Part shown: one piece after another, positions 57,761 through 64,000 of the stretch
Position numbering within the stretch: the stretch's first letter is position 1
How the letters are laid out: each line of letters opens with the position of its first letter
Assembly (NCBI GenBank): GCA_030760725.1
Contig: JASWHV010000003.1
Location: forward strand, 110,020,153-110,084,152
Reading direction: 5' to 3'
DNA: 64,000 nt
DNA from: Neostapfia colusana
Taxonomy: Eukaryota; Streptophyta; Magnoliopsida; Poales; Poaceae
Notes under the pieces: model-generated
What the model saw: only the letters and a program-made list of their open reading frames with translations
Database searches by the model: none
What the model was told of the DNA's origin: nothing
Program-made: the position numbers and the translations under genes

Positions 57761-59294
57761 CTAATACTCCACCTGGTCTTCATAGTAATCTTCTCCTGTT
57801 GCTGATGATGAAATAATAATGCAAGCTTGAGTACAATGATGTACTCAGCAAGTGCGGGAAAATCATTTAAGTGGTTCTCGCTTCTCCTTGTTCCTGTTCC
57901 AAACTCCTCCCCGATTAGTTCCCAATGTTTGGCACTTTCCATACTTCGTGGGTGCAACACCCGGAATGAAGCCGACGTCGTTTCGCTTTCGCTGGAGGAT
58001 CCTACTCTCCAGGGCAGCCTTTAGCTGTTCCGCAAAAAGGTAGGTATAAAAAGGCTCATTGCAGAAAGCAAAGTTATTTATCAAAACCATGATAAAACGG
58101 CAACTTAACTTTAAGTGAACATAATCCCAACATGTATTAAAATACCAATCATACCTCCATTATGTTCATTACCTTCCATGTCCCAATCAGACATTAATCA
58201 ACCTCATTCTTGCTCACGAATAACTTCTCATATTCGCTACCATCTCACGAATACCATATCGTATTCGCTACCATTTCATCTCATAAACAATTCCGACTCA
58301 CACAGAGACCAATCTGGTTGACATGACTCAACAGTCATGCAACCAATCTTATCACCCGGACTCAACAGTCTCGAAAACCAAAACCCAACCATAACCAAAC
58401 AAAATACCAAAACCTTCCCAAAATAACCATCCAACTAATCATGGAAGTTGGCCAGGCGCTCGTGACCATAAGCTCAGCTATCATGATAGTTTAAAACTCT
58501 GCAGAGTTTGCACCTCTTCACCCACAAGTTTGTGATTTCGTCACCCGTCGGCGACTGCAGTACCTCCATTATACCAGTACACAACCGTCGGTGTATGGCC
58601 AAGAGATCACAAAATTGCCTTTACAAACGAGGTACTAGATGTATGGACTCACTAAGGTTTCACCGACAGGCTAGAATCTCCAATTCTCCCACCCACGGGC
58701 CCCCTCTTGTGCCATGTAGTTCCCAGGGCAGTCCTCACTCGACTCCCATTCCCCGCGCCTTCCACGGTTCATAACAATCTAGCAACTTACCTCATTACTC
58801 AGCTAAGCCGCCCCATACTTGGCCTTGTGGTGGCACTATTATCCTGCCATGTGCTCGCATGAACCGGTCCTTAGATCTACGGCAAGTAAACCATCTCTTT
58901 CTACCTCATTCACAAACCCAGGTTTGCCTAGATCTCCCTCCGATCCATGTTCATTAACAACATCAGTTTCTTATTATCATTACGAGTGCAGTTAGCTAGA
59001 CACATCTATCTCGCTTCCCAATCCCATGGACTCAGCGAAGCATAAAAGAAAAAACCATACCCGACTCATAAACTTCCCTGGCGACAAGGGTGGTTTAACC
59101 AAAACTAGTAAACTCCTATAAAAAGGGTTTCCCATCATGTTTGACTCAGCACACACACCTTTTTGCAAACAAAACAGTTTTTCTAAAACATAGGATCAAT
59201 ATGGTCAAGGGGCACTTGCCTTGTTCTTCCTATTCTGGTTGCTCAAAATCTTGTTGTTGTAGTCCATCGTAGGTAGCTCCCTGAGCTTGTCCTT
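57761..59294 (-). other. Predicted LTR exons 2 (59294-59220) and 3 (57795-57761), element G 5' LTR
   Basis: Exon 2 (75 nt) reads QAQGATYDGLQQQDFEQPE, TAG, EEQ in phase 1; the TAG looks like CAG changed to TAG. Donor ACAAG|GCAAGT. Exon 3 reads EDYYEDQVEY then TAG (57763-57761). The intron contains the 174-bp foreign insertion. Confidence 0.42.
57863..58036 (-). other. Foreign 174-bp insertion in element G 5' LTR
   Basis: Replaces about 22 bp (TATGATATGTAGCTCACAAC region) of the other LTR. On the minus strand it is open throughout, reading FAEQLKAALESRILQRKRN and VGFIPGVAPTKYGK. It has no similarity that I recognise to any retroelement part here. It could be a captured gene fragment or repair filler; no target duplication is evident. 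Confidence 0.6.
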
Positions 59295-59796
59295 TTATAC
59301 GCGATCACGCACATACAAGATTCACAACAATCAATATCATGCACAAACTTTAACTAGATGCGATGATGCATATGCATGTTATCCTATGATCAGTTTCTAT
59401 TACATCAGTTTGTACGTTTTCTTGCATGGTTTGCATGGATTTACGATGAACAGAGGTGTTCGGATCAAATGTGGGCATGGCGATGACCTTGACTCTAGAT
59501 CAAACCGATCAACACGTGATCTGTCCACGAAAAAGTTTCTGTTCGAAAGGAATCGAAGAACAGATGTAAAGAAAACGCGATGATGTCGTAAGGTGGTATT
59601 GGAGACCTACCTTACGTTCTTCTTGGTCTCAGGGTCCTTCTCCTAGCAAGACAGATCGTTGGGGCTCTCTTCCGGCGATCTCCCGCGACTGAACTCCGGC
59701 GAAGGGTTTTACTCGGCGAGCTGGGGCTAGGGCTCTAAGTTGTCGGCTTAGGAGTTGGAAAAGAAGTTCGTGGTTTCGGTCAAAGGTTCTGGGTTC

Positions 59797-59804
59797 TATT
59801 AATA
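59797..59804 (-). promoter_or_regulatory. Altered TATA box in element G 5' LTR
   Basis: Minus strand TATTAATA where the 3' LTR has TATAAATA (51500-51507). This is the LTR that would drive the element. Confidence 0.5.
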
Positions 59805-59939
59805 ATCGGGAGGAAAGAGTTCTAATCTGATTGGACTTCGAATAAGAGTCATATTCAAACTGTTTTTTAAATCTTAACAACTTATCTTTAGTTGATTTGT
59901 TGCGGTAACATTGTGGAATTCGTGTTGGTTTCCTCCCGT

Positions 59940-60580
59940 ACCGGTATTCCCACATGTACAGAAGCAAAAACCGCTCCAGAACTCGTTACCTCCGCGGTGA
60001 TGAGCTCCGGAAGCTCCACGTGTCCATCGGGGGCCTGGTCTCCCCCTTTCCGCAGAGACGAGCTCCGGTTGTGCCCCGTGTCAAGCGGGCGAGACCTCCC
60101 TCTTCTTCGGACGTGAGCTCCGCGTGCGCCACGTATCCTGGCGGTCGGGGCCTCCTCTCTATGTGGAGGTGGCTCCACGCACGCCACGTGTTAGTGCCAG
60201 AGCTCCCCTCTCTTCGGAGGTGGCTCCGGGTGTGCCACGTGTCCTAACAGCGCCAGACTTCCTTTCTTCTCAGAGACGAGCTCCGAGGTTGACACGTGTA
60301 CAACAGTGACGGACCTCTCGGAGATAAGCTCTGGAGGTGACACGTGTCTAATAGGACCGGACCCCTTGAAGGTGAGCTCTGAGATCCACACATAACCCGC
60401 GCTACTGGTCCTCTGTTTTCCGCGGTGAATAGCTCCTAAGGTGACACGTGTCCTGCGGGTCTGGCCTCGCTTGGAGGCTAGCTCCGGGGGAAACACGTGT
60501 CCCACGGGGTCGGACCTTTCCCCATTTGCGGGGATGAGCTCCGGACACGCCATGTGGCCAGCGGCCCACGGAAAATGTCT
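59940..60580. repeat. Tandem ABRE/G-box array in element G 5' LTR
   Basis: Counterpart of 51640-52290. Perfect ACGTGTC at about 60018, 60237, 60340, 60445 and 60496, with variants ACGTGTT and ACGTGTA at the intermediate units. Unit number is similar in both LTRs. Confidence 0.75.
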
Positions 60581-60680
60581 ACGGCGCTCTAGGCAAACTG
60601 AAATTGGATCTTTTTGGCTCTCTTCTCTGTTTCAGTCTTATAAAAATGTTTATGCAGAAATCGAAAATGAGGGTGTCACA

Positions 60681-60685
60681 TGACT
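60681..60685. repeat. Target site duplication of element G (right copy)
   Basis: TGACT, identical to 49320-49324. Confidence 0.95.
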
Positions 60686-61213
60686 CCAGCCGGGACGTAA
60701 TGAGAGCGGAAACTCTCCTTGAATTCAGCCCAAGTGATCGTTTTCTGGTTAACATGAGCATTGCAAAGAGCGTCCCACCAGTCAGCGGCTGCTCCCATAA
60801 GTTGGTGCGATGCAAAGAGAACTTTCTCGCGATCATTGCACTGAACAATAGCACGCTTCTTTTCCATGGACTTCAACCAATCATCAGCTTCCATGGGGTC
60901 ATTAGCTTGTGCAAAAGTAGGAGGTTGAGTCCTCATGAACTCTCCCAATCTGTTGTGAGCCTGCGGGGGTGGCGGTGGCGGCGGTGGGGGTGCAGGAACG
61001 TGGTTACGATTGTTGTTGTTGTTGGCCTGCAGCTGAACCAACGTTTGTATCATAATTTGCCTGAGCTGGTTCTGCATAGCCATCAACCGTTCAAGGTTGC
61101 TTGCATCAGCCCCGGGGTTAGCATTTTTCAGGAACTTCAACGTTGCCATCCTCTTGTGGTTCATTGTTGCCACGAGTGTTCCTCCTTTGACGGTTGGCGT
61201 TTTCCCTCACCAT
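60681..61213 (-). pseudogene. gag: Element E gag, upstream half
   Basis: The ATG at 61213 (MVRENANRQRRN) follows CTCTCTCACAG, as in G. A frameshift near 61120 leads to an early stop; the rest is open from 61173 (SNLERLMAMQNQ, proline run, RLGEFMRTQPPTFAQAND, WAEFKESFRSHYVPAGVM). It is cut at 60681 by G and continues at 49324. Confidence 0.9.
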
Positions 61214-61517
61214 CTGTGAGAGAGTGGAGTAGAATAGAAAATAGAAGTTTAGATTGATCCCCCCAACTATATGCATCAAGGTGTATGAGCTAAGTATCTT
61301 CTTTTACTAATTTCAGCCTATATGAGGATGTGAACATGTGCCGAAGCATCTCACATCTCTCCACTATGTGTGGATGCGGACATTCGCCAAAGCGTCCCAC
61401 AACTCACATCAGCACATAAACACAATAAATCATCATAAAGGTTCAACACACCACTCTTATTTAAGCTACTACGATTTAAACGTTCCTATTACAGCTTATT
61501 CAATGGGAATCCTAAAC
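61214..61517 (-). other. ORF0-gag spacer of element E
   Basis: About 300 bp without a gene between ORF0 stop and gag start. Pyrimidine-rich on the minus strand near gag and ends CACAG|ATG. Homologous to the G leader. Confidence 0.6.
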
Positions 61518-62493
61518 TTAATCATGTGAACCGGTGCTGTTCTCGCCGTGTGACGGGGGTGGTCCATACATGGGCGCACGCCATGGTGAGTCAGCAGTCC
61601 ATGTAGGGTTAGGTGACGCTGGTGCTCCATTCACTCCCGCGTTGGCACGAGTCTCCTCTTGTTTCTCCAGCAAATACAGCTTCTTGCGGAGGTAACGGAT
61701 CTCTTCTTGTGCGCTTGCGTAGCGGTTTCCTAACTCCACAAGCAACCTCTGAGACTTGTCAGCAGCTTGTGGGTTGGAAAGAGCTGTTACATGGGGTCCA
61801 ATGATCTCCCTTGTGCCACTCTACCGATACGGGTGCAGCTCAAAAGTGGTGCCCTCAAGCTGCTCATGGAAGGCGTAGCACAGTCCGGTGAGTGCTTCCC
61901 ATGCAGCATCATTGATAGCTTCTGCCCCTGTAGCTCTCCATTTGGGTGCGAAGTGCCGATTGACAACCCTACCGTTAGATAGGATGGTTACTTCAGCCTT
62001 CCACTCTTCATGTCCTCGATGAGGGACTTTCTTGAGAAGATATTCTGGATATAAGCTGCAGCAATCCAGAAAATTTTTTGATCTCCCTAGATATGTGTCC
62101 CCCTTCCATTCCGTCGGACTGAAATTCTTGAACTGAATGGTTGGCCCATTCATCACCTTCATTATTGGTCTCAGCAAGGGGTGGCTCCTCCTTGGGTTCA
62201 TCTCCTCCCGTCATAGCTTCATGAGGCTCCATGGGGTGCAAGCCCGCGTGAAACTCCTCCTGAGGTGCGTACCAATGCCATTCTTGTGGATCATCCTCCA
62301 TGTCGTCTTCGAATGGTTCCACCTCTTCCAGGTCCTCTTCCTCATGCATAGAGCTATTGACTTCCTCTTCATCATGAGGTTCCGTCTTCACCTCCTCCCA
62401 ATATGGTCCATCGGACACCTCAATGGGATTAAGTGCACTCCCACGTGGTGGTGGATGAGTACTTATGCGTGCCGTGCTCCTGATCACCGACAT
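61518..62493 (-). pseudogene. ORF0 of element E
   Basis: Start ATG at 62493 directly after CTTATTTATAG (acceptor-like). Segments: an acidic N-terminal region (62493 to about 62130; EEDLEEVEPFEDDMEDD); then, after a frameshift near 62130-62190, a globular part (EEWKAEVTILSNGR, WEALTGLCYAFHEQLEGTTF, ending 61821 at TAG); then a C-terminal coiled-coil part (ELGNRYASAQEEIRYLRKKL, 61745-61518) in the same frame. The order globular domain then coiled coil, and EGTTFELHPY against EGTPYALVPV, relate it to the ORF0 of D. Function unknown; this copy is broken. Confidence 0.72.
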
Positions 62494-62743
62494 CTATAAA
62501 TAAGACATGAGAAACTTTAGATAAGGAAGGAATAACTCAAAAACTTCAGAAGCTATGGAGCAAGAAAGAAAAAGTGTTGCTGTCCAAAAGAAGAAAAAAG
62601 AGGCGCTGAAAATAGCACTTTGCGGTGACTGAATTGACAAGTAAAATGCAGCAGCAAGCAATTTTCGAAAATAGCAGTTTAGAGGGGTGTTCCTATGTGT
62701 TCTAGAGTGTCCATTGTACCTAGGCTTGCGTCCTACGGTCAAC
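62494..62743 (-). other. Leader of element E between primer site and ORF0
   Basis: 250 bp with no gene. Contains one copy of the segment (CTAGGCTTGCGTCCTACGG) that is tandemly repeated in G. Confidence 0.6.
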
Positions 62744-62758
62744 GTGTCTCTGATGCCA
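62744..62758 (-). other. Primer binding site, element E
   Basis: Minus strand TGGCATCAGAGACAC, two changes from the G site; four-base position from LTR edge at 62762. Confidence 0.85.
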
Positions 62759-62761
62759 ATC

Positions 62762-64000
62762 TGTGGCACCCGGTTCCAAAAATAGAACCAAGTGAATGCA
62801 TATGTGTGCCCAGGGTATTCTCCACACATACACATGTAATCCACAAACTGAATTCAGAATATAACCATGAATGAATAGTGTTTAAGTACTTTATTACAAT
62901 GACCCAATGTCTCACTCATGAATGTCTATCTTATTCTTGCAGCGGAAGACTCTAAACCACAGCGGAAATAACTAAACAGCAGGCTCAAGTCTTTAACTCC
63001 ACAGGCATGTTGACGGTAGTTCACACGCCTAGTACTCCACATGGTCCTCGAAGTACTCATCTCCTGTAGCTGATGTTTATGTGGTAATGCAAGGGTGAGT
63101 ACATGTCGTACTCAGCAAGTGCGGGAAAAGTATGACATGTAGCTTACAACAAGGTATGGAATAAAAAGCCTCATAGCAGCAAGCAAATTTTATTTCACAA
63201 AACATGGTAAAAACAACAACTAACTCTAGATGAATTTAATTCCAATATAACCAAGTAAAACAACAACATTATTTCATCATAATTCACCATTTATCAAGTC
63301 ATATCCAGCCATTAATATTTCTCAAGTTCATCTCATGCTCATAAATATTCATAACCATCTCATATTCATATAGACAAAGCCAAACTCATTTGTCATGACT
63401 CAAAACTGTCCCAAAACAAATCCCAATGACCATACCATAACCATATCGAATAACCATCCCATGTTTTCCCTCTAATCATGAAAGTTGGCCAGGTGCTTGT
63501 GACCGGAAGCACGGCTATCATGATAGTTTTACACTCTGCAGAGGTGGCACCACTTTACCCACAAGTTTGGGATTTTGTCACCCATCGGCGACTAAAAAGA
63601 ACCTCCATTATACCAGTACATAACCGTCGGTGTATGCACAAGAGATCATAAAATAACCTTTACAAAGGGGCTACTAGATGTATGGACACACTGAGGTTTC
63701 ACCAGCAGGCTTGAATCACCATTCTCCCACCCACGGGCCCACTCTTGTGCCATGCAATTCCCGGGGCAGTCCTCCTCGACTCCTATTCCCCGCGCCATCC
63801 ACGGTCCATAACAAACTAGCAACACACCTAATTAATCAGCTAAGCCGCGCCCATACTTGGCCTTGTGGTGGCACTGTTTTCCTGGCATATTCTCGCATGA
63901 ACCGGTCCTTAGATCTACGGCAAGTGCCACCATCTCATCTAGCAACATCCTCGAACCAAGCATGCCTAGATCTCTCCGATTCCATGCCCATTAACATCAT
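62762..64000 (-). repeat. 5' LTR of element E (right-truncated by window)
   Basis: Matches 42536 onward with scattered substitutions. Contains the exon 3-like segment (63063-63029; DEYFEDHVEY then TAG). The promoter half and LTR start lie beyond the window. Confidence 0.9.

Larger units (their letters stand above)
49325..60680 (-). mobile_element. Complete Ty3/Gypsy chromovirus, element G, nested in E gag
   Basis: 11,356 bp, minus strand, same broad family as its host E. LTRs are 3,065 bp (3', left) and 3,238 bp (5', right). Long stretches are identical between them (for example 50990-51286 and 59287-59583 encode the same 98 residues but one), so this is the youngest insertion here. It has a perfect primer site, a polypurine tract, gag and pol, but no ORF0. 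Several nonsense codons and an RT frameshift make it non-autonomous. Confidence 0.95.
57443..60680 (-). repeat. 5' LTR of element G
   Basis: 3,238 bp, pairs with 49325-52389. It is longer mainly through a 174-bp unrelated stretch (57863-58036). In element orientation TGTGACACCC to GGCATCACA. Carries the ACGTGTC array, altered TATA and exon-like segments. Confidence 0.95.
42536..64000 (-). mobile_element. Ty3/Gypsy chromovirus element E (runs off window; interrupted by G)
   Basis: Minus-strand element with 3' LTR 42536-45301, pol, gag split by element G, ORF0, primer site (62744-62758) and a 5' LTR from 62762 past the window end. Coding regions carry many stops and frameshifts. Inserted in the LTR stub at 42535 (left flank AATAT); the matching duplication would be outside the window. 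Confidence 0.9.

Overview
The window is a block of nested Ty3/Gypsy LTR retrotransposons plus one decayed CACTA DNA transposon. It suggests a grass (Poaceae) nuclear genome. The reasons are long LTRs (3-4.3 kb), initiator-methionine-tRNA primer sites (TGGTATCAGAGCC type), pol genes ending in a chromodomain (chromovirus, probably Tekay/Del-like), an extra ORF0 upstream of gag as in some grass Gypsy elements, and a TNP2-type CACTA transposase. I see no host gene, tRNA, rRNA or CRISPR array. The species cannot be named from this sequence.

Layout. 1-9199 (+): composite element C. It has a left-truncated 5' LTR (1-3190), primer site, leader, and a gag/protease/RT-start fragment (5154-7006). This is joined illegitimately to a second copy of the leader and a diverged 3' LTR piece (7007-9199). 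9200-11709 and 26391-27243 (+): element A, a decayed pol split by insertion of element B. 11710-26390 (-): element B, complete, with LTRs of about 4.3 kb, a 5-bp ACGAC target duplication, a primer site, a polypurine tract and nearly intact gag-pol. 27244-38309 (+): element D, which lacks its 5' LTR but has leader, ORF0, gag, pol and 3' LTR. A second LTR end follows at 38310-38959. 38960-42073 (-): CACTA transposase pseudogene. 42074-42535 (-): LTR stub interrupted by element E. 42536-64000 (-): element E, running off the window. Element G (49325-60680) is inserted in E's gag with a perfect TGACT duplication.

How the parts work together. Each element would be transcribed from its LTR, primed by tRNA-iMet, and would make Gag, protease, reverse transcriptase, RNase H and a chromodomain integrase. 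Every copy here carries inactivating lesions. B is the least damaged, with one nonsense codon and one frameshift near the end.

The most interesting signal is inside the LTRs. Across the LTR families of C, C2, D, E and G I find the same short gene-like arrangement: a 75-84 nt (mostly) phase-1 exon ending at a GC-type splice donor (AG|GCAAG), an intron of 1.0-1.3 kb, and a terminal acidic exon with a stop. It joins in frame across the intron where not broken by single mutations. In B, C and D the intron holds a hairpin with a conserved interior and compensatory stem changes, about 190 nt before the acceptor. In addition, every visible gag and ORF0 start codon (seven cases) lies 0-1 nt after a splice-acceptor-like (C/T)AG. 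Together these suggest a spliced, possibly alternatively spliced, expression programme for these retrotransposons, with a small acidic LTR-encoded peptide.
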